From contig NZ_CP113783.1 of the NCBI RefSeq assembly GCF_029542205.1, forward strand, positions 3,773,001-3,837,000: 64,000 nucleotides of DNA. The letters run 5' to 3'. Both the position numbers and the translations under genes were made by a program. The notes below the pieces were generated by a model, which saw only the letters and a list, made by a program, of their open reading frames with translations, was not told where the DNA came from and searched no databases. Positions within the stretch are counted from its first letter, which is position 1. Each line of letters opens with the position of its first letter. This document shows positions 43,924 to 51,716 of the stretch, one piece after another. This DNA is from Pseudoxanthomonas sp. SE1 (GTDB lineage Bacteria; Pseudomonadota; Gammaproteobacteria; Xanthomonadales; Xanthomonadaceae).

Positions 43924-46096
43924 AGCGGAAATCCTGACCCAGCGGCAGCTGGTCGCCGACCTGCGGGCAAGCGGCCAGCCCGATGCGCACGCACAGGCAG
44001 ACGCGTTGCAGGCGCGCCAGTACGATGAACAGATGGGTCTGGTGAGCGAGGACGTGTACGCGGCCGCCCACGGCGGGGGCGAGCCTCCGGCGGGCTGGGT
44101 GCGGGGGAGCGAGAACCTCGATCTGCTGCGGCAGCACATGCCCAAGTTGGTTGGCATGAGTAATGAGCAGATCAGGGAAATGCTTCGACCCGAACGATCA
44201 GGCTTCCGGGCCGAGATCTACCTGCCCGACCCCGTGGTACTCGGCCCCGGCTACAAGCCCACGGTCGTGTTCAAGGGTTCGAATGGCGACGTGCTGCAGG
44301 CGGATGGTTCCCGCCGGGAGACAGGCCCGGAGGATTTCGGCGCCAACAATTTCCCGCAGGCCATCGGCTTGAAGACGGATTACTACGACCGTGCGATGGA
44401 CCTGGCCAACATGCTCAAGAAGTATGGCGTGTCCGTCGACTACGCCGGCCATTCCCTCGGCGGCGGTCTCGCCTCGGCAGCGGTCGCGGTCAGCGGCGAG
44501 CGCGGCACCACCTTCAATGCCGCCGGCCTGCATCCGGACACCGCACGCCGCTTCCAGCAGGAGAATCCCGATGTGCGCCTGTACGACCCCCAGGCTCGCA
44601 TCACCGCGTACCAGGTGCGTGGCGAGGTGCTGACCGATGGCCTGCAGAACAACGTCGAGCGCATGGACGTGGCCCAGCGGCGCGTACTGGGCGCGGTACT
44701 GAAGGAGACGGCGGACCTGGTGCAGGACGTGCCGCAACTGAAGCAGACGCTCACGCGGCAGTTGCAGTCGACGGACATGCCCGTCCACGCCCGCGAGTCG
44801 GTGGCCCGCTTTGTCGACACGCTCGCCGACGGCGACGCCGACCGCATGTTGCGCGAACTGCCGCTGGCGACCGGCCAGGTGCGCACGCTGGACGCCCGCT
44901 CCTGGCAGGACGGCCGGATCGTGCAGCGGCCGGCGGAAATGCCGCTGGACCAGGTGCTGGCCCTCGCGGGACCGGCCTTGCGCGCGGTCCGCGACGTGCA
45001 GGCCGGCGCGCACCTGGGCCATGAGGCCGGGGAGATCGTGCAGGGAGCCGGCGGCCTCGCGCAGCGCACGCTGGACGCCAGCGGCAATGCGGTGCGCGCG
45101 GGCGGCGCGCACGCCTCCGAGGCCATGTCCGCCGCCGGCGAGGGCATCGCGTGGGCGTCCTGCACCACCGGCGACGCCCTGGCCGAGGCTTCCGCGAAAG
45201 CCCGCCTTGCGGCGGGCGCGGTGGAAGCCCGGGCCGATGAACTGAAAGCGGACATCGCCACGACCGCCACCGCGGCCGAGGGCGTGTTCTGGCAGGGCGT
45301 GGCCAATCTGGCGCCGCACGGCAGCGCGCTGGAGCGCTTCGCTGACGTTCGTGTGGATCAGACCATCGCCGACAACGTGCAGGCCCGCGATGCGGCGGAA
45401 GCCAACGCGCGTGCGGCGAGACAGGAGGCGGTCCGCGACGCGGCCGCCCTCCGGGCGGCGGCCGAGGATGTCTGCCAGCTGATGGAAACGGTGCATGTCA
45501 CTGTCGATCGCACCCAGCGGAACATGATCGAGGGCGCCACCGCGCAGGTGGATGACGCGCTGGATTCAGCGGGGCGCCACGCAAAAGCCATCACCGATCA
45601 TGCGCCGGCGACCGGTGCCGTGCTGGGTGGCACGGTGGCGACCCATGCCAGCCTGAATCCGATCGTGAATCCCGCGGCGGCACCGGATCTCGCCGAACTG
45701 GCACGGACGTTACCGCAACTCTCCGAGCACGCGTCCGCCGCCGCGGTCGAGGCCACGGAACGGCACCTGATGGCCTCCACGGTCCTGCCGAGCCTGAAGG
45801 CAGACACCGACGCGATGGAACGCGAATCCCGGCAGTGGCTGGAGACCCACAAGCTGGCCCCGCAAACCCGCCGGGATCCGTTCGACAACCCGCATCTCAA
45901 CCAGGCGTATGCCGCGCTGATGGCAGGGGACGGGGAACGGCTTGACCGTATCGCGCTCGACTTTGCGAAATCAGAGGAAGGGCAACGCCTCTTGCAAGGG
46001 AGCGATGCGCTGCACAGGCAGACGCCGGCGATGGCCTTGCCGGACCTCCACGAGCAGCGGGCCCACGCGGCGCAGGAGATGGCCATCAGCCGATGA
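43913..46096 (+). CDS. Large lipase-fold protein, probable toxic effector
   Basis: 727-residue protein without signal peptide. The N-terminal 280 residues form an alpha/beta-hydrolase of the class 3 lipase/Mbeg1 type: AGHSLGGGLASAAVAVSGER with nucleophile Ser181, preceded by NNFPQAIGLKTDYYDRAMDL. Asp and His partners cannot be fixed by eye. From about 330 to 620 the chain is Ala-rich and helical, coiled-coil-like. The C-terminal 60 residues (DPFDNPHLNQAYAALMAGD) resemble the DP-NP/H-HP tails of Xanthomonadaceae secreted effectors, though the canonical XVIPCD features are not clear. Lack of signal peptide and neighbouring lipoproteins fit a type IV or VI secreted phospholipase; that is inference. 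Confidence 0.75.
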   Translation: MRTEAEILTQRQLVADLRASGQPDAHAQADALQARQYDEQMGLVSEDVYAAAHGGGEPPAGWVRGSENLDLLRQHMPKLVGMSNEQIREMLRPERSGFRAEIYLPDPVVLGPGYKPTVVFKGSNGDVLQADGSRRETGPEDFGANNFPQAIGLKTDYYDRAMDLANMLKKYGVSVDYAGHSLGGGLASAAVAVSGERGTTFNAAGLHPDTARRFQQENPDVRLYDPQARITAYQVRGEVLTDGLQNNVERMDVAQRRVLGAVLKETADLVQDVPQLKQTLTRQLQSTDMPVHARESVARFVDTLADGDADRMLRELPLATGQVRTLDARSWQDGRIVQRPAEMPLDQVLALAGPALRAVRDVQAGAHLGHEAGEIVQGAGGLAQRTLDASGNAVRAGGAHASEAMSAAGEGIAWASCTTGDALAEASAKARLAAGAVEARADELKADIATTATAAEGVFWQGVANLAPHGSALERFADVRVDQTIADNVQARDAAEANARAARQEAVRDAAALRAAAEDVCQLMETVHVTVDRTQRNMIEGATAQVDDALDSAGRHAKAITDHAPATGAVLGGTVATHASLNPIVNPAAAPDLAELARTLPQLSEHASAAAVEATERHLMASTVLPSLKADTDAMERESRQWLETHKLAPQTRRDPFDNPHLNQAYAALMAGDGERLDRIALDFAKSEEGQRLLQGSDALHRQTPAMALPDLHEQRAHAAQEMAISR

Positions 46097-46126
46097 TGGC
46101 GAACGACGGTGTTTCAGGGAGGATGC

Positions 46127-46684
46127 ATGGAGAACGGGGAGTCGGTATCGGCACGCACGGCGCTGGAGAATGCCGCCAAGGCGACCTTGGCGCTGCTGTC
46201 GGAGGTCTCGCAGCGTGAAGCGCGCAGGGAAGCGTCGCTCGACCAGCAGCTCCAATCGCTGAGGCAGGAGGTCGGCCAGTTCCGCCGGGACGTCGCCTCC
46301 ATCGTCGACGGGGCAGGCGCCAGGATCGCCAGCGACGCAAAGGATGCGCTGTCTCCGGCGGCCATCGAGTACGACCACGCCGTATCGGCCACCGCGAGGC
46401 AGCTGAAGCAGACGGGCGGCCTGATGTGGATGTGGCTGGGTGGCGCGACGGTACTGCTGGGATTGGTGTTGATGGCGTGCTGGGCCGTGCTGGGGTACTA
46501 CCGTCGGGAGCTGGCCGCGGTGCAGGAAGAACTGGAGCGCTACGAGGACGCCGCGCCCGTCGTCCGGGCGTTCTATGCCTCCGATGCCGTGGTCTGCGGC
46601 GGCCGCATCTGCTCGAACGAGGATCCCAAGGGGCAACACGTGGGCGAGAAGCGCCAGTATCGCCAGGCGAGGCCGCGCCCTTGA
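46127..46684 (+). CDS. Coiled-coil single-pass membrane protein, unrecognised
   Basis: 185 residues. The first 85 are a charged helix with coiled-coil character (REARREASLDQQLQSLRQEV), then one membrane helix at about residues 103-126 (MWMWLGGATVLLGLVLMACW), a second short helix ELAAVQEELERYEDAAPVV and a C-terminal CGGRICSNEDPK segment. The Cys-Gly-Gly-x-x-Cys ending resembles small MobB-like plasmid mobilisation proteins, but no relaxase is nearby. CAGGGAGGATGC precedes the ATG, 30 bp after the lipase stop. It may be an accessory of the lipase (loading or protection). Confidence 0.65.
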   Translation: MENGESVSARTALENAAKATLALLSEVSQREARREASLDQQLQSLRQEVGQFRRDVASIVDGAGARIASDAKDALSPAAIEYDHAVSATARQLKQTGGLMWMWLGGATVLLGLVLMACWAVLGYYRRELAAVQEELERYEDAAPVVRAFYASDAVVCGGRICSNEDPKGQHVGEKRQYRQARPRP

Positions 46685-46759
46685 GCCCCAGGCGCCTAGG
46701 CGCTGGACGTGCGATCAGCGCCGGATGTTCGCGTGCCAGGCTGACCTGGCAACGAAACC

Positions 46760-47524
46760 TCAGGCCCGCGCTTCGGCCAATGCGTCCAGGCGCTTGCGGT
46801 CGAGCAGCCGCACGTGGTGCGGGTCGTCGGTGGCGATGCTGCCTTCCTGGCGCAGGCGGGTGAAGCTGCGGCTGACGGTTTCCACGGTCAGGCCCAGGTA
46901 GTCGGCGATATCCGTGCGCGTCATCGGCAGGATCACCTCGGTGTCGTCCTGACCCTGGCGACGGCGACGCTGCGCCATGTCGACGAGGAACCCGGACAGC
47001 CGCTCCATCGGATTGAGCCGTGCGAGCGCCATCAGGTTGCCGCGGGTGGCGTCCAGCTCCACGCAGGCCCGCTCCAGCAGCTCGCGCTCCAGTTCCGGAT
47101 GGTCATGGCACAGGCTGCGCATGTCGGCCATCGAGAACTCGCACAGCGTGCTGTCGGTGATCGCTTCGATCGTGTGCTTGTAGTGGGAAGTGCCCGAGAA
47201 GCCGATGAAATCACCCGGCATCAGGAAGCCGGCCACCAACCGGCGACCGTCAGGCAGCAGCCGGATGCGGCGCAGGGCGCCCTTGGTCACGGTGAACACG
47301 CCGCGCCTCGGCTCACCCTCGCGAACCAGCGCCTCGCCCGCCTTCAGCCGCGCATCGTCCGCCAGCGCTTCCATGGCATGGGCCTTCTCCACCGGCAAGG
47401 CTGCGCAGAAGGCCAGGTGACGGACCAGGCAGCCGCTGCAACCGCGCGCGGCCTGGCACAGCACGCTCTCGACGAGCGCGCCGGCGACCGGAGCGTCGTT
47501 CTGGCGGAGGATGCGAAGGCTCAT
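46760..47524 (-). CDS. fnr: FNR/ANR-type oxygen-sensing transcription regulator
   Basis: Crp/Fnr-family regulator, 254 residues from ATG 47524 (other in-frame ATGs at 47554 and 47572). N-terminal cysteines are C23, C29, C32 and C40; C29-x2-C32-x7-C40 with RH between is the FnrL-type [4Fe-4S] pattern, and STLCEF supplies the fourth ligand. The cyclic-nucleotide-like barrel is GVFTVTKGALRRIRLLPDGR. The recognition helix ETVSRSFTRL keeps E-x-x-S-R, which reads TTGAT-N4-ATCAA, exactly the boxes found upstream of ccoN and fabA. It is thus the likely regulator of both. Confidence 0.9.
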   Translation of the reverse strand: MSLRILRQNDAPVAGALVESVLCQAARGCSGCLVRHLAFCAALPVEKAHAMEALADDARLKAGEALVREGEPRRGVFTVTKGALRRIRLLPDGRRLVAGFLMPGDFIGFSGTSHYKHTIEAITDSTLCEFSMADMRSLCHDHPELERELLERACVELDATRGNLMALARLNPMERLSGFLVDMAQRRRRQGQDDTEVILPMTRTDIADYLGLTVETVSRSFTRLRQEGSIATDDPHHVRLLDRKRLDALAEARA

Positions 47525-47922
47525 GGCGGTGGCTGCGAGGGGCTTCGGGGCCATGATACGCCCGCAAGCCACTGATTTCCGGACTGCGACAATTGGTCGC
47601 AGACCGGGGTTTCAGCGCCCGTTCCCCCATTCAGGCCCGGATTCGGTTACAGTGCGCGCCGCTTGCCTGCGGCCGTTCGTTTCCCCGATGGTCCGCCGGC
47701 GCAGGGAATTCCCCGCGAATTCCCGCGCCCGCCCCGCTCCGACTTCTTTCGTTGCGCAAGCTCGGTAGTGCCGCTTTGGCGCCTCCGCACCCCTTCTCGC
47801 AGCGCGGTTTCAGGGAACGCTTCGAGTCACGGCCTCACCGCATTCCGCGCGTTCCACGTTGCCGCACTTCGCTGTGCCGGCGTTGCGTGCGTGTCCGGCC
47901 GGCCGGCTTTGGAGCTTCGACA
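47525..47922. promoter_or_regulatory. fnr/rhlE divergent intergenic region
   Basis: 398 bp between fnr and rhlE. A perfect inverted repeat, CTGCGAC-AATTG-GTCGCAG, lies at 47584-47602, about 60 bp before the fnr start, and may be an operator. Some 320 bp without recognisable gene precede rhlE; long leaders are common for RNA helicase genes that are controlled by temperature or by their own product, but no specific structure was identified here. Confidence 0.4.
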
Positions 47923-49290
47923 ATGACGTTTGAAACCTTGGGCCTGGCGCCCGCCCTGCTGCGCGCGCTGGACGAACAGGGCTACACCCAGCCCACCCCC
48001 ATCCAGGAACAGGCCATCCCGCTGGCCCTGGCCGGCCATGACCTGCTGGCCGGCGCCCAGACCGGCACCGGCAAGACCGCTGCGTTCGGCCTGCCGCTGA
48101 TCCAGTACCTGGCCACCACCCCGCAGGAAGTCGCCACCCGCGGCCCGCGCAAGCCGCGCGCGCTGGTGCTGACCCCCACCCGCGAACTGGCCGTGCAGGT
48201 GCATGACAGCCTGCGTGGCTACGGCAAGTACCTGCGCATCCCCAGCACCACCATCTACGGCGGCGTCGGCATGGGCAACCAGCTGGACGCGCTGCGCCGC
48301 GGCGTGGACATGGTGATCGCCTGTCCGGGCCGCCTGATCGACCACCTCGAGCGCCGCAGCGTGGACCTGTCGGGCATCGAGATCCTGGTGCTGGACGAAG
48401 CCGACCGCATGCTTGACATGGGTTTCCTGCCCTCGATCAAGCGCATCCTGGCCAAGCTGCCCAAGCAGAATCGCCAGACCATGCTGTTCTCCGCCACCTT
48501 CGCCGAACCGATCCGCGAGCTGGCCATGGAGTTCATGCGCGATCCCAAGCAGATCCAGGTCACGCCCAAGAACACCGTGGCCGAGACCATCACCCACCGC
48601 GTCCACCCGGTCGATGGCAGCCGCAAGCGCGACCTGCTGCTACACCTGCTGGCCAAGGACAGCCGCCTGCAGACGCTGGTGTTCGCCCGTACCAAGCACG
48701 GCAGCGACAAGCTGGCGATGTTCCTGGACAAGAGCGGCATCAAGACCGCGGCGATCCATGGCAACAAGTCGCAGGGTGCCCGCCAGCGCGCGCTCAGCGA
48801 CTTCAAGGCCGGCCGCATCAACGTGCTGGTGGCGACCGACATCGCCGCGCGCGGCATCGACATCGACCAGCTGCCGCAGGTGATCAACTTCGACCTGCCG
48901 ATGGTGGCCGAGGACTACGTGCACCGCATTGGCCGCACGGGCCGCAACGGCTCGACGGGCGAAGCGATCTCGCTGGTCGCGCAGGATGAAGCCAAGTACC
49001 TGCGCGCCATCGTGCGCATGCTGGGCCGCGACGTGGACCTGCGCGACGTGCCGGGCTTCGAACCGCAGACACCGATCCGCTGGGGCAACAGCGCGCCGGG
49101 CAAGGCTGAGCAACCCGCCGGCGAACGCACCCCGCGCCGCAACGGCCCGCAGAAGCACGCGCGTCGTCCGCACAGCGAGGCCCCGCGCCACGCCCACGCC
49201 GGCCCGAAGAAGCACGGAAGCGGTCCGCGTCGCGAAGGCGACCGCCGCCCCGGTGGTGCGCGTCCCAGCCAGGCACGCCCTGCCCGTTGA
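47923..49290 (+). CDS. rhlE: DEAD-box ATP-dependent RNA helicase RhlE
   Basis: 455-residue RNA helicase. Motifs in order: Q-motif region GYTQPTPIQEQAIP, I AQTGTGKT, Ia PTRELAVQ, II VLDEADRMLD, III SAT, IV LVFARTKHG, V ATDIAARGIDI, VI HRIGRTGR. The last 75 residues are a basic, low-complexity RNA-binding tail (RRPHSEAPRHAHAGPKKHG). Start ATG 47923 follows GGAG; a long in-frame run upstream from 47593 lacks homology. Role: RNA remodelling in ribosome assembly and cold adaptation. A stem-loop follows its stop. Confidence 0.95.
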   Translation: MTFETLGLAPALLRALDEQGYTQPTPIQEQAIPLALAGHDLLAGAQTGTGKTAAFGLPLIQYLATTPQEVATRGPRKPRALVLTPTRELAVQVHDSLRGYGKYLRIPSTTIYGGVGMGNQLDALRRGVDMVIACPGRLIDHLERRSVDLSGIEILVLDEADRMLDMGFLPSIKRILAKLPKQNRQTMLFSATFAEPIRELAMEFMRDPKQIQVTPKNTVAETITHRVHPVDGSRKRDLLLHLLAKDSRLQTLVFARTKHGSDKLAMFLDKSGIKTAAIHGNKSQGARQRALSDFKAGRINVLVATDIAARGIDIDQLPQVINFDLPMVAEDYVHRIGRTGRNGSTGEAISLVAQDEAKYLRAIVRMLGRDVDLRDVPGFEPQTPIRWGNSAPGKAEQPAGERTPRRNGPQKHARRPHSEAPRHAHAGPKKHGSGPRREGDRRPGGARPSQARPAR

Positions 49291-49297
49291 GTCGTTC

Positions 49298-49323
49298 GTG
49301 CGGCGCCCTCACCGGCGCCGCAC
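49298..49323 (+). terminator. Stem-loop after rhlE
   Basis: GTGCGGCGCC and GGCGCCGCAC pair perfectly over 10 bp around a 6-base loop, 8 bp after the rhlE stop. The following GTCTGTTG is only weakly U-rich, so termination strength is uncertain. Confidence 0.6.
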
Positions 49324-49353
49324 GTCTGTTGCCACGCCCTCTAGAATCGCCGC

Positions 49354-49710
49354 ATGGACATCTTCAAGGTCTTCACCGTGGAAGCCGCGCACCGGCTGCC
49401 GCACGTGCCGGACGGGCACAAGTGCGCACGCCTGCACGGTCATTCGTTCCGCATCGAACTGCATCTCTCCGGCCCGGTCGACCCGCAGGCCGGCTGGGTG
49501 ATGGACTTCGCCGATGTGAAGGCCGCCTTCAAGCCGATCTACGACCGGCTCGACCATCACTACCTCAACGACATCCCCGGCCTGGACAACCCGACCAGCG
49601 AGCAGCTCGCGAAGTGGATCTGGGACCAGACCAAACCGGTACTGCCGCTGCTGAGCGCCATCGTGGTGCATGAAACCTGCACGTCCGGGTGTCGGTATAC
49701 CGGCCCCTGA
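49354..49710 (+). CDS. queD: 6-carboxytetrahydropterin synthase QueD
   Basis: 118-residue tunnelling-fold enzyme of queuosine/preQ0 synthesis, converting dihydroneopterin triphosphate to 6-carboxy-tetrahydropterin. Zinc histidines are in EAAHRLPHV and [10 protein letters not shown]; the catalytic Cys is in [24 protein letters not shown] and [11 protein letters not shown] (substrate Glu) complete the signature. Length is typical. It stands alone with about 60 bp to rhlE; no other queuosine gene is in the window. Confidence 0.94.
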   Translation: MDIFKVFTVEAAHRLPHVPDGHKCARLHGHSFRIELHLSGPVDPQAGWVMDFADVKAAFKPIYDRLDHHYLNDIPGLDNPTSEQLAKWIWDQTKPVLPLLSAIVVHETCTSGCRYTGP

Positions 49711-49713
49711 GGC

Positions 49714-49729
49714 ATGAAACCGGTTTCAT
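49714..49729. promoter_or_regulatory. Perfect 16-bp palindrome after queD
   Basis: ATGAAACCGGTTTCAT reads identically on both strands, beginning 3 bp after the queD stop and 137 bp before the phasin start. It has no U-tract, so an operator for the phasin promoter is more likely than a terminator. The binding protein is unknown. Confidence 0.5.
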
Positions 49730-49797
49730 ACCACCGCATACAAGCGTTTGATTTTTAACGGCTCCTGACCGTTCGTCGGATTTCCATACGCCACTTA

Positions 49798-49808
49798 TTG
49801 CACTGCAA
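49798..49808. promoter_or_regulatory. TGC-rich inverted repeat before the phasin gene
   Basis: TTGCACTGCAA is an 11-bp inverted repeat, with TGCGTCGCA about 15 bp further on (49825-49833). TGC/GCA repeats of this sort are bound by PhaR regulators ahead of phasin genes in other bacteria, so this is a candidate PHA-responsive operator. Confidence 0.35.
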
Positions 49809-49865
49809 CATGGATGTGTCTATGCTGCGTCGCAACAGATGGGAATCCCCTTTCAGGAGCACGCC

Positions 49866-50258
49866 ATGACCACGCAATTCAACGAAAGCTTCAGCCAGTT
49901 CACGCACCAGTTCGCCGCCGCTGCCTCGCGCGCCAACCGTCTGGCCCTGGAAAGCGCCGAGACCGTGTTCGGCGTGCAGCTGAAGACCTTCGAAAAGAAC
50001 ATCGACGCCACCACCGCCTTCTTCGGCGAGCTGGCTGAAACCCGCGACCTCGAAGGCTACAAGACCCTGTGGCCGAAGGGCATGCAGGTGGCCAAGGACA
50101 ACGCCGAGCGCGTCGTCGCCGCCAGCCAGGAAGTGTTCGGCCTGGGCCTGAAGACCGGTGAGGCCTTCGGCCAGCTGGTGAAGACCCAGTTCGAGACCGC
50201 GACCGACAACGTCCAGGCCTCCGTGGCCAAGGCGACCAAGGCCGCCAAGGGCAAGTAA
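49866..50258 (+). CDS. Phasin family protein
   Basis: 130-residue helical phasin that coats polyhydroxyalkanoate granules or membranes. The phasin_2 pattern is visible: FNESFSQFTHQFAAAASRAN, then ETVFGVQLKTFEKNID, and an Ala/Lys-rich end (ASVAKATKAAKGK). AGGAGCACGCC precedes ATG 49866. No PHA synthase is in the window. A strong terminator follows. Confidence 0.9.
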   Translation: MTTQFNESFSQFTHQFAAAASRANRLALESAETVFGVQLKTFEKNIDATTAFFGELAETRDLEGYKTLWPKGMQVAKDNAERVVAASQEVFGLGLKTGEAFGQLVKTQFETATDNVQASVAKATKAAKGK

Positions 50259-50314
50259 GACCCGCCCGCTCCACCGTTCGTTTATTGCGCGGCTCCCCCT
50301 CCCTCCGCGCAGCC

Positions 50315-50347
50315 AACCCGGCAGCCCCCACGCTGCCGGGTTTTTTA
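50315..50347 (+). terminator. Rho-independent terminator after the phasin gene
   Basis: AACCCGGCAGC and GCTGCCGGGTT form an 11-bp perfect stem with a 6-base loop, ending in a run of six T. It lies 57 bp after the phasin stop. Confidence 0.92.
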
Positions 50348-50373
50348 TTGCCTGCGCACCCAAGCTTTCTCGT

Positions 50374-50433
50374 GGAGGGCCTTCAGGCCCGATGCTTTTC
50401 CGGTATCACCTGTCGGGCCTGAAGGCCCTCCTA
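50374..50433. repeat. REP inverted pair at the end of bioD
   Basis: Two 19-bp arms, GGAGGGCCTTCAGGCCCGA (50374-50392) and its exact complement (50413-50431), face each other across 20 bp. Read from the right the element starts with the GTAG head of Xanthomonadaceae REP sequences. Each arm is itself a small hairpin (GGCCTTCAGGCC). Its right edge contains the bioD stop codon. It can serve as a transcription or mRNA-decay barrier between the convergent phasin and bioD genes. Confidence 0.85.
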
Positions 50434-51111
50434 CAGGGAAATCGCGATGTGCCAGCTGAGCTGCCTGGCGTCGATGTCCGGCGCATGCGGCAACCTCCCC
50501 CAGCACGGCACGGGCATGCGCACGGACAGCAGGGCGAAGTTCTCGTCCCGGCGCTCCATCTCCGGATCGACCTCGTTGGCGATCCAGCCGACCAGGCGCG
50601 CACCGTCGTCCTGGATCGCGCGCGCGCTGAGCCGCGCATGGTTGATGCAGCCCAACCGCATGCCCACCACCAGCAGCACCGGCAGGCGCAGTTCCTGGAC
50701 AAGGTGCCGCTGATCGAGCGTCGCCGTCAGCGGCGCGGCCCAGCCACCCACGCCTTCCACCAGCACCAGATCAGCCAGCGGATGCAGGCGGTCGAACGCT
50801 GAAACCAGCACGCCCAGCTGGACGTCGACGCCCGCATCGCGGGCTGCGATCTCCGGCGCCAGCGGCGCAGGCAGGGCGTAGGGATTGAGGTCGTCGTACG
50901 GCGGCAGGGGATCGCTCGCCGCCTGCAGGGCCAGTGCATCGTCGTTGCGCCAGCCGGCCGCCGTTGAGGTACAGCCGCTGGCGACCGGTTTCATGCCGAC
51001 CGCGCGCAACCCGCGCGCACGGAACGCATGTAGCAAGGCCGCGCTGGCGACGGTCTTGCCGACGCCGGTATCGGTACCGGTGACGAACAGCCGATCCAAT
51101 GCGCGGTCCAT
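50431..51111 (-). CDS. bioD: Dethiobiotin synthetase
   Basis: ATP-dependent ring closure of diaminopelargonate to dethiobiotin, the penultimate biotin step. The 226-residue protein starts MDRALDRLFVTGTDTGVGKT, with Walker A at residues 11-19; KPVASGC and VEGVGGWAAPL (Glu and Gly-rich substrate loop) follow. I use ATG 51111 because homologues begin just before the P-loop. Its stop TAG lies within the GTAG head of a REP element, so the last residues were probably shaped by that repeat. Other bio genes are not in the window. Confidence 0.93.
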   Translation of the reverse strand: MDRALDRLFVTGTDTGVGKTVASAALLHAFRARGLRAVGMKPVASGCTSTAAGWRNDDALALQAASDPLPPYDDLNPYALPAPLAPEIAARDAGVDVQLGVLVSAFDRLHPLADLVLVEGVGGWAAPLTATLDQRHLVQELRLPVLLVVGMRLGCINHARLSARAIQDDGARLVGWIANEVDPEMERRDENFALLSVRMPVPCWGRLPHAPDIDARQLSWHIAISL

Positions 51112-51230
51112 CAAGGTCCCGCCGCCACACTGCCATCGCCCAGTCCTGACGCCGGCGCATTCGGGTAATCCACGTTCATGCCGGCGATCATATCCGGCCC
51201 TCCCTGGACCCGCAGAGTAGAATCGTCCCC

Positions 51231-51716
51231 ATGTCATTCGCCTCGCAAACGCTCACCGGCAGCAAGCCGGAACAATACGCACAGCTCGCCGCGCAGGCCC
51301 GTGCCCTGCTGGCCGGCGAACCCGACCGGATCGCCAATGCCGCCAACCTGTCGGCACTGCTCTACCACGCGCTGCCGGACTTCAACTGGGCCGGCTTCTA
51401 TTTCTTCGATGGCCGGGAATTGGTCGTTGGCCCGTTCCAAGGCTTACCAGCCTGCGTGCGGATCCCGTTGGACAAGGGGGTCTGCGGAGCCGCCGCACGC
51501 ACCCGCCAGACCCAGCGCGTGGACGATGTGGAGGCTTTCCCGGGCCACATCGCCTGCGATTCGGCTTCACGCTCGGAGTTGGTGGTACCGCTGGTGAAAG
51601 GGGACGAACTGGTCGGCGTGCTCGACCTGGACAGCCCACGCCTGGCGCGCTTCGATGCCGACGACCAGGCGGGCATGGAACGCATCGCCGCCATCTTCGT
51701 GGATTCGCTGACATGA
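51231..51716 (+). CDS. msrC: Free methionine-(R)-sulfoxide reductase (GAF domain)
   Basis: 161-residue single GAF-domain enzyme reducing free methionine-R-sulfoxide with thioredoxin. The three conserved cysteines appear in PACVRIPLDKGVCGAA and HIACDSASRSELVVPL, the exact fRMsr pattern. FNWAGFYFFDG is typical of the fold. It is divergent from bioD (119-bp gap) and overlaps the next gene by ATGA. Confidence 0.92.
   Translation: MSFASQTLTGSKPEQYAQLAAQARALLAGEPDRIANAANLSALLYHALPDFNWAGFYFFDGRELVVGPFQGLPACVRIPLDKGVCGAAARTRQTQRVDDVEAFPGHIACDSASRSELVVPLVKGDELVGVLDLDSPRLARFDADDQAGMERIAAIFVDSLT

Noticed and set aside
46687..46705. Imperfect hairpin CCAGGCGCCTAGGCGCTGG as terminator of the lipase island
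   Set aside because: Short, with a bulge and no U-tract; too weak to list as a terminator.
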